Source: Ficedula albicollis
Taxonomy: Eukaryota; Chordata; Aves; Passeriformes; Muscicapidae
Assembly: GCF_000247815.1 (NCBI RefSeq)
Contig: NC_021677.1
Location: forward strand, 63,887,538-63,951,537
Direction: 5' to 3'
Length of the DNA stretch: 64,000 nt
Below, one piece after another: positions 39,816 through 53,338 of the stretch; position 1 is the first letter of the stretch; each line of letters starts with the position of its first letter. The notes beneath the pieces were generated by a model. The model was not told where the DNA came from and did no database searches. It was given only the letters and a program-made list of their open reading frames with translations. Made by a program: the position numbers and the translations under genes.

Positions 39816-40205
39816 GGCTGCCCCAAAGGGAATGCTCCACGCCCCAGGGAAATCTGTGAGCAAAGTGCTCCACAGGCAAAGGGAACCCGGCAAGGGCAGC
39901 AGCTCCATCCCAGCTGCTCCTGCTCCAGGATGTCCCCAGGTGTCCCTCTGTCACAGGGCTCCAGCTCAGTCCCCTTCCCCAGTGCATGGGGTTTGTGAGT
40001 CACCATTGGAGCACACACCCAATTCTGTGCCAAAGCAGCTGCTTCATTCCATGTTTTCCATTCCCCTTCCCTCTGTTTTTTTGCTGTCAGGAAAAGGGGG
40101 TGAAGAGAATCCTTGTTCTTCCCATCTGCTTTCCTGGGGAGATCCTGCACACCCCTCAGAGGCCCTGCTGGTGTTCAGCTGCTGTCACTGGTGGGGGTTT
40201 CAGCT
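39816..40205. other. Noncoding stretch
   Basis: No supported gene. Confidence 0.4.
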
Positions 40206-40945
<740 letters not shown>

Positions 40946-41639
40946 CAGTAGAAATTATTAAATTTGTCAGTGAGTCGAATATTCAGCACAAACAGAGCAC
41001 GGGAAGAGCCTGTCCCCCAGATGAGGCTGTTGAGTTGAGAGGCAAACACAGCTCCAGAGAGATTCCCTCTGCACCAGCCACCCACATGATTTGTTCCCTG
41101 CCTTAGGGATGATCCATGGCTCCCGTCCCCATTAATAGGGATCCATAAAGTATCCTTGTCAGCTGAGTTTTACCCCCAGTTAAATAAAATATTATAGTTT
41201 ATGACAGGCATCAACTTTACAGCATCCTGGTGCTGCTCCAGAGCTGCTTGAACATCTGGTTTTTTCAACAGGCTGCTAACACATTGCATAAACAATGCCA
41301 TTGCTGGGTAACGTGGTTTTCAGATCCATCCCAGCACAAGAGGAGCTCCTCAGCTGCATGGGAACGCTGCAAAAGGGGTGAGAGGAGACCCCAGACAGCA
41401 AATCCCAGCTTTGGTGAGCTTTGAGACAGAAGAAATGTGTGGTTGGGGCAGGTCAGGGCGTGGATCCAGAGCAGGGCTGGCTGTGGGTGAGCTCCTGTTG
41501 GCATGGGGATTGTCTGGTGGGGAGAAAATTCCTGCATGGAGGGGAAGGATGGCAGCAGAGGGAGTGCAGGGATGAGGGACAGGAACCAGGCAGGACCTGT
41601 TTCACCTCAAATCCTTCTCCAGCTCTGGGCTCTTCGTGG
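40946..41639. other. Noncoding stretch
   Basis: No supported gene or recognised repeat. The AT-richer part at 41,130-41,220 is not low-complexity. Confidence 0.4.
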
Positions 41640-41880
41640 TGGCAGAAGGAGAGGGAACGGCCTCAGGCTGGGCAGGGCAGGCTCAGGGGGAAGCAGCAGG
41701 AATTTCCCCATGGGAAGGGAGCTCAGGGGGTGGCAGTGCCCAGGGAGGGTTGCAGTGCCCATCCCTGGGGGTGTCCAAAGAGTGGATGTGGCACTTTGGG
41801 CCATGGTTTAGTGGGCAGATGGTGATCAGAGCTTGGAGTTGATCACCCTGGAGGTTTTTTCCAGCCTCAATGATTCTGCA
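41640..41880 (+). repeat. CR1-like LINE fragment
   Basis: 'agagggaacggcctcaggct', 'aggaatttccccatgggaag', 'cagtgcccatccctgggggt', then 'ggaggttttttccagcctca'. Confidence 0.65.
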
Positions 41881-42094
41881 GTTCTTTGGTTCCAGGTGTC
41901 TGTTCCAGGGGAAAGCTCCTGCCTGGCACACCAGGAAGTGTTCCCTGTCGGTTTTCCAGCACAAACTCCTCTGGAAAAGCTCCTCAGCTGCTCACAGGTG
42001 CTGCTGCTGGCCACAGAAAAGTGGCTTTGAGGAGGAGCTGAGTAAATTCCAGAGCACCTTCCCATCCCAGGAGCAATCCCAGGGATCAGGAATG

Positions 42095-42560
42095 CCCAGG
42101 TGAGCACAGGGATGTGAGGAATGCCCAGGTGACACAGGGATCAGGAATGCCAGGTGAGCACAGGGATAACAGGAACCCCAGGTGAGCACAGGGATAACAG
42201 GAATACCAGGAGAGCACAGGGATAACAGGAATACCAGGAGAGCACTGGGATGTGAGGCATGCCCAGGTGAGCAGAGGGATGTGAGGAACCCCAGGTGAGT
42301 ACAGGGATCAGAAATGCCCAGGTGAGCACAGGGATAACAGGAACCCCAGATGAGCACAGGGATGTGAGGAATGCCCAGGTGAGCACAGGGATGTGAGGAA
42401 TGCCCAGGTGAGCACAGGGATAACAGGAACCCCAGGTGAGCACAGGGATAACAGGGATTTCCAGCCCCTTCTAGGAAAAAGACCTCAAATTGCAGCCCCC
42501 AGCACAGGGATAACAGGAACCCCAGATGAGCACTGGGAAAACAGGGATTTCCAGCCCCTT
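42095..42560. repeat. Mixed 24-29 bp minisatellite
   Basis: About 15 units alternate between 'cacagggatgtgaggaatgc' and 'cacagggataacaggaaccc' types, joined by 'ccaggtgag'. The right end repeats 'gggatttccagccccttcta' twice about 80 bp apart. Confidence 0.95.
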
Positions 42561-44478
42561 CTAGGAAAAAAACCTCAAATTGCAGCCCCCGAATTGTGCT
42601 GGGAAGGAATAAACTCCCCCGTGCTCCCCCTGGCTCAGAGGCTACAAGGTAAGGGAATTTTTTTTGTATTTTGTGATCTCACTTCCTCCAAAGGGCTCCA
42701 GTTATTTCCCTAATGAGAAAGTCCAAGGAGAGGTGGGCCAGAGCTTCCCCCTGGGAAAACCTGGGCAGGGAAAGACTTTTCCATCAGGGATTCTCGAAGG
42801 GAGCATTTCCATAATGCACAAAGCATTGAAGGTTTGGGATTAAAGCACGCAGAGCTACCACACCAGGAGAGCTGCATTGCCAGCCTCTGGTTTGATACTT
42901 CAAATTTTGGCAGCAAGTCCTGCAGACTGGAGGAAAAGCTCCAGACCCCAAGTCACCTCCTCCCTGCCTTCCCACTTTTCCCAACCCATTAAATAAGTCA
43001 AAATCCCATTAAATCCTCACTGCCAAGTGTTTAAACTCAGCATAAATCACAGTTAATACACTTCTTATTAATTGGCTTCCTACCCTTGCGTTTCAAGTGG
43101 AATATTAAACTTGGTGGAGTTCAGAAACAAACTGTTTAATTGCTGGACACAAGATCTATTTTGATCTTTTTCAGGGAAAAAAAAAACCCACTCAGATTGA
43201 AAGCTGCACTTGGTTTGTGATTGGAATTAATAAGATCAAAGGGAAATTTGGCATATTTCAGCAGCATTAATTCAGAGGAGCATTGCCAGCAGCCTCTGCT
43301 CCCTCCAGTCAGAATATTCTTTTTAAAATATTGAGGGAGCATTAAGCATTTTGTACTTTAACATTCCCTCTCGTGGTATTTCTCGTTGGTATTGTATTAC
43401 CCTGATTTCATGGTCCAGGGACAAGAAAATCAAACCATAACAACAAACAGCGCTGACTGAAGAAAAGGGGCGGGGGGTGAAATGGCAAGGTTGAAAAACG
43501 AGCAGAAAAGTGGATAAAGCACTGAAATATCAGAGGAAGCTGCTCCTGGCCCTGAGGGAGGGATGGAGGGTGGGAATATGTGCATTTATCCCCCTCATGG
43601 GGGTAAATGAGAATCGAATCAGCAGCACAGACTTGATCCTCCCATGGATAAATAAATCCCCCAAAAAAAGTTGCAGCAGCAATGGTGAGTCAGTTCCACT
43701 GGAGAGCAGAGCAGCCAAAGATTCCTTCACCTGGCAGGTGAGTATCAGTAGCAGATAATGACATTTGCAGTGCTTGGGTAAGCAGGGGGGAGAATTGTGA
43801 AGAATTCTCTCATTTTTGTCAGCAAAAGCCCTGAACACTCACAGGTCAGCTCAGGTTCAGTCACTGAGCCTGAAGGGGTTAAAAAGGCAGAGGGGAGATG
43901 CTGCCAAAGAGCCCAAACCCTCAGCCAGGCCTGGAATTTCAGGGGAACTGAGGAATTCCAAGGGTTTGGTGGGAAATCTGGCAGAACTCGGTAGCTGGAT
44001 GTGGATAAATCGCCAATTCGTTTGAACCCACAGTGCTAAAACCTTTTAGAACTGGGTCTTGGGGTAACAAATCCATCCCAGAAAGGGATTAGGAATAAAT
44101 CTTCAGTGAGTGGGGGAAATAATTGCCCCTCAAATCCTGGCAGTGTCGGGGGAAATGCTGAGAGCCCCAGGTCAGGCTCAGCTGAGCTCCTGAAAGGAAA
44201 TTAAAGACTGAAACTCAGAGCTCAGGAGGGCACCAAGGGATAAAGGGGGAAGTGGAGGGGATGGGCAGGATTTGAAGGCGTTTGAATGGGCAGCCCGAGC
44301 ACATCCAGCACACCCTTTATCTGCATTTCCAATAGGGATGGCTCGTGCTAAAGGCAGGGAACGAGGGAATGGAACAGTTGCCACTGCACAGATGGGATAT
44401 TACTGCTCAAATAGGAGAGGATGGATAATAATGAGAGCCATAATCAGACCAAGGAGATGAATAATTGCCTGCAGGAGG
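42561..44478. other. Noncoding stretch
   Basis: About 1.9 kb with no supported gene. 42,990-43,430 is AT-rich and non-repetitive; the rest is mixed. Confidence 0.4.
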
Positions 44479-44602
44479 GATGGAAACGCTGCCAGTGGAA
44501 GGCACGGGCTGCAGGGAGTTACCTGTGCACTTCCTGCAGGACAGGAGTGGGGAGCAATCGGAGTTAATGTCACTAAATGTTCTCGTTAGCAGTGCTGGGA
44601 CA
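44479..44602. repeat. Left arm of 124 bp inverted repeat
   Basis: Reverse complement of 45,082-45,205 with about four mismatches (near 97% identity) and no gap. Both include 'ggcacgggctgcagggagtt' (inverted in the right arm). The loop is 479 bp. Confidence 0.95.
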
Positions 44603-45081
44603 ACAATCAGGACCAGCCCAGGGAATGTGTGGGGCACGAGGACTGGGGAATCCTCCTGCCCATGGGGGAGAAGCTGGATGCTCTTCAGCGCTGGAGTGAG
44701 AGGGGAGGATTTGAGCAGCAGTGATGAGAGGCACTGAGAGCACAGCTCTGACCAGAGACTCTGCAGCAGGCAGGGAGTTCTGCCTTTCCCTGGGCTGCTC
44801 CTGCTGCTTTGTCCTGGGAAAATGCCAGCTCTGCTCCAGGCCCCCAGTTTGCCTTGTGCAGCAGATTTATATTTAACAAATATAAACCTCTTTATTTCCT
44901 CAGGCAGCTGACAAGCAGCTTTCCAAGGCAGGTAATATTTAATGGGATGGAGCAGCAAAGGCCCTGCAGCCCCTGCCAGTGGAAGGGTGGGAAAATCTGC
45001 TTTAGCAAACTGGAGAAACAAAGGAGCTCAGCTGCGCCTCGGCCCTGCCCTGCTCCCTTCACCCCTGGATTTTAACAGGGG

Positions 45082-45205
45082 TGTCCCAGCACTGCTAACG
45101 AGAACATTTAGTGACATGGACTCCGATTGCTCCCCACTCCTGTCTTGGAGGAAGTGCACAGGTAACTCCCTGCAGCCCGTGCCTTCCACTGGCAGCGTTT
45201 CCATC
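45082..45205. repeat. Right arm of 124 bp inverted repeat
   Basis: Partner of 44,479-44,602. It lies inside duplication copy 1, so copy 2 carries it again at 48,614-48,737, while the left arm is not duplicated. Confidence 0.95.
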
Positions 45206-46969
45206 TCTGCATCCGTTATGTGGATTAACAGGGAAATTTGCTGATTTACTCTCTAGCCACGGCTTTCCCGGCCTCTCTGGGAATTTCTGTCAGTATTGGC
45301 ATCTCCCCCTCCTCTTGCAGAGGAAGGACAGCACACAGGTGAAATCCAGGGGTACCAGCAGTGCTGGATTAAACCAGGGGCTCAGACACTGAGGGGCTGT
45401 GGAAAAGAACACAGAAAATGCTCTGGCAGTGACTGAGGAGCCCAGTCCTGTGTCCCAGGGCTGGGAGCACTCAGGAGTTCCCAGAGGGGCTGGAGGAGAC
45501 CAGAGGAACCTTGGCTGCCTCAAACCAGCCAGCTGGGAATGCTGCAAAATGTGGGATATGAAAAATTTTCTGAAGGAGGGTGTACTTTAATGCTTGATCT
45601 TTACATATTTCCCAGCCTAATTGACTGAATCCGTGGAACAGAGCAGCCAAGGAGCTCTAAGGGATGTCCAGGTGCTGGAAAAGCAAAATCCTGGCTGGAA
45701 TTGCCTTGTTAAGGCTCAGGGCTGGCCGTGTTCCAATGGTCTGAGCTCAGGGGAGGTTTAACAAAGCCTGGGAAGGAGGATGAGCCACAGGAGTGGGCAC
45801 AGGGAATGCAGGATTTAAGGGCCACGAGGACACCTGGCAGAGCTCCCAGGATGAGAATGGAACTGATAAACACAACTCAGGCACTGAAACCAGCTCTGGC
45901 TGGGAAAGGGGAATCCAGCAGGGGAATCTGGGACCCTGACCTGGGAAAACACAACCCAAACAAGAGAAACACTGAGCATGGGACTCGCCAGCCTGGGACA
46001 GGATCATTAACCACTTCAGACAGAATGCTAATTAATTAGAGAGCTGTGTGACTCTCAGCCAATGAACACCGATTCCTCTGTGTGCTAAAGTGTATAAATT
46101 GTTTAAAAAATGGTGCTTGATTTGTGGGGCACCACTGAGCTCTGAAATAACCAAGCAAGGTCTCTCCAGTGTGCAATTATTGCCTTGAGGCACAAGGGGG
46201 GATGGAACCAATCTTTTTGGACAACAAGACCACACTGGATCTTAGGGGGAGATCATCCACCTTGTCTCTGCCTTCTTTCTCTCTCTTTCTTCTCAAAATA
46301 CACCATAAACCAGATCAAAAAGTCCCCAAAATGCCTTTTGTGTCTGAGCGAGTTAAAGTCTGCTAAGAGCCTTCCTTTGGATGGTTTAAAATCTGCCAAG
46401 GGCCTTGTTCAACTCGAGTGTTCTGCAGTTTGCAAGGCAGAGCCCTCTGAGAATTTGGGGTTTTCTCCCTCCCACTGCCCAGGGTGAATCCAGCTGCCTT
46501 CCCCTGAACCTTTGGGATGTGCTGGGGTGTTCCAGGGGGGACTGCAGGGGGATGGGATGAGGTTATTCATTATCCTGTCCTGTGCTGGGCACCCAGGTGA
46601 TGCCAGGGAAGAGGTTTATCCCTCCAAGTTCATCCCTGGATTGCCCAAGGCCAGGCTGGACAGGGCTTGGAGCATCCTGGAATAGTGGGATGTGTCCCAT
46701 GGAATGAAACAAGATGGGATTTAAGGTCCTTCCAACCCAAACCAGTCTGTTCTCCTGCAGTGAAGAATTCCCCTTTTGCCTCGATGGCTCCTCCTGTCTG
46801 GGGTCTGCACAGGTGCTGGGGTTTGAGGACAGCAGCATTTCCAAGGAAAGGGCTGCATGGATGTGACCCAGCCCCAGTTTCCCTGGGAGCCACCAGTGCC
46901 CTCAGGGTGGAACCCCCCAGTTCCCATTCCCAGCTATTACTTTTTATCTTCTTTTTCTCTTCAGTCAGA

Positions 46970-47352
46970 GTCGGGATTGAAGGCACGAGAGACGGGATTT
47001 GATGTTTGGACTCAGATGTTTATTAATTCTCATCCATGTCACAGTGAGTGCTGCAGCACTTGTAGCTAATGAGGTAGAAATGCAGAAATGGTGATGGATC
47101 TCCCTTGTTACAAGGTCTTTTAAGGCCAATTAAAAGCTAACACCTAAATTATTTTTACTTTTGACCCAATGACCAAATCCCCATGACCTGCAGTGAGGCA
47201 TTTGCTACCCAATCATAAAAATACTACCTAGACCCAAGAAGAAGAAGATGAAGAAGGAAAAACCTCTGCCCTAAAACCTCCATCTTGTCCCATACCTGTC
47301 ACTGTATTCCAAACCCCCAAATTCTCCATTGAGAAGTGTGTGACATTACACA
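46970..47352 (-). mobile_element. LTR family B copy 2
   Basis: On the minus strand it starts TGTGTAATG at about 47,352 and carries AATAAA near the far end ('gaattaataaacatc'). It shares ordered landmarks with 11,430-11,800. Looks like a solo LTR, duplicated as copy 3 at about 50,502-50,884. Confidence 0.65.
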
Positions 47353-48429
47353 CTTCTATTCAAATTTCACACCAGTGGTTTTAGCTCTGTCACTCAATTT
47401 TGAAGCTTCTCCACGACCTCAGGTCGAAAGCAGCGTTCCCTTGGGGGTCAGTGCCCGGCAGCACAGGAAGTTCCAAATTTCCAGTTTCGGTTTTAGGGTT
47501 CCACCCCCAGGGAGATCTGGGGCTGTGGCACAGCAGTTTCTGCTCCCTGAGCAGCCCAACACCCTCCTCCTCCTCCTCCTCCTCCTCACCTTGGCAGCGT
47601 CAAAGGCAGCTGCAGAAGGTGAGGATTTATCAGCAGCTCGGGGAAAGCTGTGATTGCAGAAATCTGATGCGGGGAGGGGGTGCGAGGAGCCAGCCCCGCT
47701 CAGGAAACAATGATTCCATCCCCAGGGACAGCCCGGGACGCCGGTGCTGCCTGCGCTCGGATTTCCTGGGGACTGCAAAGCAGGGCTGGGCTTTGTCGAT
47801 ATGACAGTATCAATCAATCTAATTAGATCTTTTTGCATAATCGCAGGAAATTTGCATAAAGAGTACAGCCAGCCCAGGAGACAGCTGAGAAAAACAAGGC
47901 TTGAGTGGAAACCAGAAACTTTGGAATTGTTGCTTTTTTTTTTTTTTAAAGACTGCATCAGTGAGGGGGAGAAAAAAATAAACTTGTAGGAGTGCCTGGA
48001 GCCTAAATCTGAAAGAATAAAGGACACAAAGTACCTTTTAAGAATGAAAATGGATGACAAGTACTGAACACTTAAAAGGCTTCTCAGCGCTCCCGTGGAA
48101 GGACACAGCTGAAAATGTTCTGGCAACACGCTTGAATATTGAAAACCAAGGATTTAATTAAGATTCTCAGCACAGGGTTTCAAATTCACGAAGGGAAATC
48201 AGGGAGAAGGGTTTTTGGATGGCAGCAGGGAGCCTGAGCGGGGCTGCCCTTCCCTCCGCGCGGTTTAAGGTGTGAGCAGGGTGAGGTGCTGGGGGCTCTG
48301 GGAGACACCTCAGGAGCAAATTCCCTGGAAAATAACGCCGTGCTCAGCTCTGCCCCATGGCCCTGCACCCCACAGGAGCCCCGAGGGAGGATTTGCTCCT
48401 GGCTGTCACCTCTGCCCAGCCCTTGGGGC

Positions 48430-51400
48430 CCTCAGGCAGCTGACAAGCAGCTTTCCAAGGCAGGTAATATTTAATGGGATGGAGCAGCAAAGGCCCTGCA
48501 GCCCCTGCCAGTGGAAGGGTGGGAAAATCTGCTTTAGCAAACTGGAGAAACAAAGGAGCTCAGCTGCGCCTCGGCCCTGCCCTGCTCCCTTCACCCCTGG
48601 ATTTTAACAGGGGTGTCCCAGCACTGCTAACGAGAACATTTAGTGACATGGACTCCGATTGCTCCCCACTCCTGTCTTGGAGGAAGTGCACAGGTAACTC
48701 CCTGCAGCCCGTGCCTTCCACTGGCAGCGTTTCCATCTCTGCATCCGTTATGTGGATTAACAGGGAAATTTGCTGATTTACTCTCTAGCCACGGCTTTCC
48801 CGGCCTCTCTGGGAATTTCTGTCAGTATTGGCATCTCCCCCTCCTCTTGCAGAGGAAGGACAGCACACAGGTGAAATCCAGGGGTACCAGCAGTGCTGGA
48901 TTAAACCAGGGGCTCAGACACTGAGGGGCTGTGGAAAAGAACACAGAAAATGCTCTGGCAGTGACTGAGGAGCCCAGTCCTGTGTCCCAGGGCTGGGAGC
49001 ACTCAGGAGTTCCCAGAGGGGCTGGAGGAGACCAGAGGAACCTTGGCTGCCTCAAACCAGCCAGCTGGGAATGCTGCAAAATGTGGGATATGAAAAATTT
49101 TCTGAAGGAGGGTGTACTTTAATGCTTGATCTTTACATATTTCCCAGCCTAATTGACTGAATCCGTGGAACAGAGCAGCCAAGGAGCTCTAAGGGATGTC
49201 CAGGTGCTGGAAAAGCAAAATCCTGGCTGGAATTGCCTTGTTAAGGCTCAGGGCTGGCCGTGTTCCAATGGTCTGAGCTCAGGGGAGGTTTAACAAAGCC
49301 TGGGAAGGAGGATGAGCCACAGGAGTGGGCACAGGGAATGCAGGATTTAAGGGCCACGAGGACACCTGGCAGAGCTCCCAGGATGAGAATGGAACTGATA
49401 AACACAACTCAGGCACTGAAACCAGCTCTGGCTGGGAAAGGGGAATCCAGCAGGGGAATCTGGGACCCTGACCTGGGAAAACACAACCCAAACAAGAGAA
49501 ACACTGAGCATGGGACTCGCCAGCCTGGGACAGGATCATTAACCACTTCAGACAGAATGCTAATTAATTAGAGAGCTGTGTGACTCTCAGCCAATGAACA
49601 CCGATTCCTCTGTGTGCTAAAGTGTATAAATTGTTTAAAAAATGGTGCTTGATTTGTGGGGCACCACTGAGCTCTGAAATAACCAAGCAAGGTCTCTCCA
49701 GTGTGCAATTATTGCCTTGAGGCACAAGGGGGGATGGAACCAATCTTTTTGGACAACAAGACCACACTGGATCTTAGGGGGAGATCATCCACCTTGTCTC
49801 TGCCTTCTTTCTCTCTCTTTCTTCTCAAAATACACCATAAACCAGATCAAAAAGTCCCCAAAATGCCTTTTGTGTCTGAGCGAGTTAAAGTCTGCTAAGA
49901 GCCTTCCTTTGGATGGTTTAAAATCTGCCAAGGGCCTTGTTCAACTCGAGTGTTCTGCAGTTTGCAAGGCAGAGCCCTCTGAGAATTTGGGGTTTTCTCC
50001 CTCCCACTGCCCAGGGTGAATCCAGCTGCCTTCCCCTGAACCTTTGGGATGTGCTGGGGTGTTCCAGGGGGGACTGCAGGGGGATGGGATGAGGTTATTC
50101 ATTATCCTGTCCTGTGCTGGGCACCCAGGTGATGCCAGGGAAGAGGTTTATCCCTCCAAGTTCATCCCTGGATTGCCCAAGGCCAGGCTGGACAGGGCTT
50201 GGAGCATCCTGGAATAGTGGGATGTGTCCCATGGAATGAAACAAGATGGGATTTAAGGTCCTTCCAACCCAAACCAGTCTGTTCTCCTGCAGTGAAGAAT
50301 TCCCCTTTTGCCTCGATGGCTCCTCCTGTCTGGGGTCTGCACAGGTGCTGGGGTTTGAGGACAGCAGCATTTCCAAGGAAAGGGCTGCATGGATGTGACC
50401 CAGCCCCAGTTTCCCTGGGAGCCACCAGTGCCCTCAGGGTGGAACCCCCCAGTTCCCATTCCCAGCTATTACTTTTTATCTTCTTTTTCTCTTCAGTCAG
50501 AGTCGGGATTGAAGGCACGAGAGACGGGATTTGATGTTTGGACTCAGATGTTTATTAATTCTCATCCATGTCACAGTGAGTGCTGCAGCACTTGTAGCTA
50601 ATGAGGTAGAAATGCAGAAATGGTGATGGATCTCCCTTGTTACAAGGTCTTTTAAGGCCAATTAAAAGCTAACACCTAAATTATTTTTACTTTTGACCCA
50701 ATGACCAAATCCCCATGACCTGCAGTGAGGCATTTGCTACCCAATCATAAAAATACTACCTAGACCCAAGAAGAAGAAGATGAAGAAGGAAAAACCTCTG
50801 CCCTAAAACCTCCATCTTGTCCCATACCTGTCACTGTATTCCAAACCCCCAAATTCTCCATTGAGAAGTGTGTGACATTACACACTTCTATTCAAATTTC
50901 ACACCAGTGGTTTTAGCTCTGTCACTCAATTTTGAAGCTTCTCCACGACCTCAGGTCGAAAGCAGCGTTCCCTTGGGGGTCAGTGCCCGGCAGCACAGGA
51001 AGTTCCAAATTTCCAGTTTCGGTTTTAGGGTTCCACCCCCAGGGAGATCTGGGGCTGTGGCACAGCAGTTTCTGCTCCCTGAGCAGCCCAACACCCTCCT
51101 CCTCCTCCTCCTCCTCCTCACCTTGGCAGCGTCAAAGGCAGCTGCAGAAGGTGAGGATTTATCAGCAGCTCGGGGAAAGCTGTGATTGCAGAAATCTGAT
51201 GCGGGGAGGGGGTGCGAGGAGCCAGCCCCGCTCAGGAAACAATAATTCCATCCCCAGGGACAGCCCGGGACGCCGGTGCTGCCTGCGCTCGGATTTCCTG
51301 GGGACTGCAAAGCAGGGCTGGGCTTTGTCGATATGACAGTATCAATCAATCTAATTAGATCTTTTTGCATAATCGCAGGAAATTTGCATAAAGAGTACAG

Positions 51401-51964
51401 CCAGCCCAGGAGACAGCTGAGAAAAACAAGGCTTGAGTGGAAACCAGAAACTTTGGAATTGTTGCTTTTTTTTTTTTTTTAAAGACTGCATCAGTGAGGG
51501 GGAGAAAAAAATAAACTTGTAGGAGTGCCTGGAGCCTAAATCTGAAAGAATAAAGGACACAAAGTACCTTTTAAGAATGAAAATGGATGACAAGTACTGA
51601 ACACTTAAAAGGCTTCTCAGCGCTCCCGTGGAAGGACACAGCTGAAAATGTTCTGGCAACACGCTTGAATATTGAAAACCAAGGATTTAATTAAGATTCT
51701 CAGCACAGGGTTTCAAATTCACGAAGGGAAATCAGGGAGAAGGGTTTTTGGATGGCAGCAGGGAGCCTGAGCGGGGCTGCCCTTCCCTCCGCGCGGTTTA
51801 AGGTGTGAGCAGGGTGAGGTGCTGGGGGCTCTGGGAGACACCTCAGGAGCAAATTCCCTGGAAAATAACGCCGTGCTCAGCTCTGCCCCATGGCCCTGCA
51901 CCCCACAGGAGCCCCGAGGGAGGATTTGCTCCTGGCTGTCACCTCTGCCCAGCCCTTGGGGCCC
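48430..51964. repeat. 3.53 kb tandem duplication, copy 2
   Basis: Near-exact repeat of 44,898-48,431. I see one substitution (G at 47,712, A at 51,244) and one extra T in a T-run (14 at 47,934, 15 at 51,466). The junction at 48,429-48,432 has only 2-3 bp of shared C. The right side leaves the duplication at 51,965 into a CR1-like tail. Confidence 0.97.
50502..50884 (-). mobile_element. LTR family B copy 3 (inside duplication copy 2)
   Basis: Same as 46,970-47,352; present only because the block was duplicated. Confidence 0.65.
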
Positions 51965-52150
51965 CAGGGCTCTGGAGGCAGGTGGGAGAGCTGGGGGTGC
52001 TCACCTGGAGAGGGGAAGGGTCCAGGGAGAGCTGAGGGCACCTGAAGGGGCTCCAGGAGAGCTGGAGAGGGGCTGGGGACAGGGATGGAGGGACAGGACA
52101 CAGGGAATGGGACACTGCCAGAGGGCAGGGATGGGTGGGATATTGGGATA
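51965..52150 (+). repeat. CR1-like LINE fragment
   Basis: Inverted form of 650-790: 'gctcacctggagaggggaag', 'ggacaggacacagggaatgg' and 'gacactgccagagggcaggg'. Confidence 0.6.
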
Positions 52151-53296
52151 GAATTTTGGAGACATGGGATATATTTTGGAGCACACACAGCCTGGCCATT
52201 CTCTCATTTGTCTGCGTTTGTCATGCAGACAAAAAAAAATGCTCGAGTGCAAATGCTGAAATTCCCAAAGCTGGGAATTCCCCATTGCATCGTGAGCTTG
52301 GTAGGTTTGAATCTCTGCATCCAACTAAAGCCTAGCCCATTTCCAGGACTAAAGAGGAAAATAAAAATAACTTGGTACCTTACAGCTAAGAGAAAGAATA
52401 TATTATTCCCTTCAGTAATCAAAATATAGGTCACTCACTAAGAACACACATTATTAATGAAGACAAATCAAAAATTTCTCTTAATGAAAGCCACTATTTC
52501 AAAGACCTGGTTTTATTCTAAAAAGCTGAGCTGCAAAAATTCCAGTGCCACCAGTCAGCTGTGACAGGTTGCTGGGAATCCAGGCTCTTGCTGGGCTTTA
52601 GGCACGGAGGGAATGGCAGGAAAATGGAGGGAATGGCAGGAAAAGCCTTTCTGGTGAAGATGCCCAGGGCGGGAACGTCCTCCCAGAGATGGAGCAGGGG
52701 GAAAGCCCCACGGCCTCACCAGGAGCTGCTGGCAGGAGGCTGAGGGGACCCCTGGGAGCAGCAGCACCGGGAGCAGATTTGGGCTGGTCTCTGACGTTTT
52801 CCTGGGGGAAATGCTCTGGCTTCTCAGAGAAAAACAGGGCGAGGTGATGTGCAGTCCAGAGGGGCAGTGGCACCTCATGGAACTGTACCCGAGCAGCGGT
52901 GAGCTGGCCCAGGGAGCATTGCTGGGCTGTGGGGGGCCAGAAATCTCTGGCTTTTCCCAGAAATCTCTGGCTATTCCCATAAATCTGTGCCTTTCCCCAT
53001 AAACCTGTGTGGTTTTCCCCATCCCAGACCCCCAGTCCAAGGGGTTTTTCCCATCCCAGACCCCCCAGCTCCCAGCTGCTGTTTGGATGTTTCAGGTACA
53101 TGAATTTTTCAGCTGCTCTGAGTTTTCCCTCAAGTCCTTTTCCCTCAGAGGAAGGGGGAGCAGGCCTGGCAGGAGGGGGAATATTGAATATTTCCAGTCA
53201 GTGGCACAGAGAATTCCCTGCCCCTTCCAGGGTAGCACCATCTCCACACGGAGTCACTGCAGCCTGTAACCTATTGCAGCTCAGATATTTGCTTTC
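52151..53296. other. Noncoding stretch
   Basis: No supported gene. Two short direct duplications: 'ggagggaatggcaggaaaa' at 52,608-52,645, and 'cagaaatctctggc' at 52,940-52,975. Confidence 0.45.
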
Positions 53297-53299
53297 TTT

Positions 53300-53334
<35 letters not shown>
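53297..53334. repeat. Poly-T run
   Basis: About 35 T, shorter than the poly-C tracts and of ordinary length for a vertebrate homopolymer. Confidence 0.95.

Positions 53335-53338
<4 letters not shown>

Larger units (their letters stand above)
44898..48431. repeat. 3.53 kb tandem duplication, copy 1
   Basis: Starts at 'cctcaggcagctgacaagca' and is repeated with an offset of 3,532 bp. It holds the right inverted-repeat arm (45,082-45,205), a CR1-like tail (46,625-46,760), a family B LTR (46,970-47,352), a (CTC)n near 47,570 and an AT-rich block at 47,800-47,880. No open frame in it has coding character. Confidence 0.97.

Noticed and set aside
42095..42560. CRISPR-like or S/MAR-like repeat cluster
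   Set aside because: Variant units follow each other without spacers; ordinary minisatellite behaviour explains it.
47400..47804. 134 codon frame with a poly-Ser run, and its copy at 50,932
   Set aside because: The Ser run is a CTC repeat. There is no initiation or splice support, and the frame survives in both copies only because they are nearly the same DNA.
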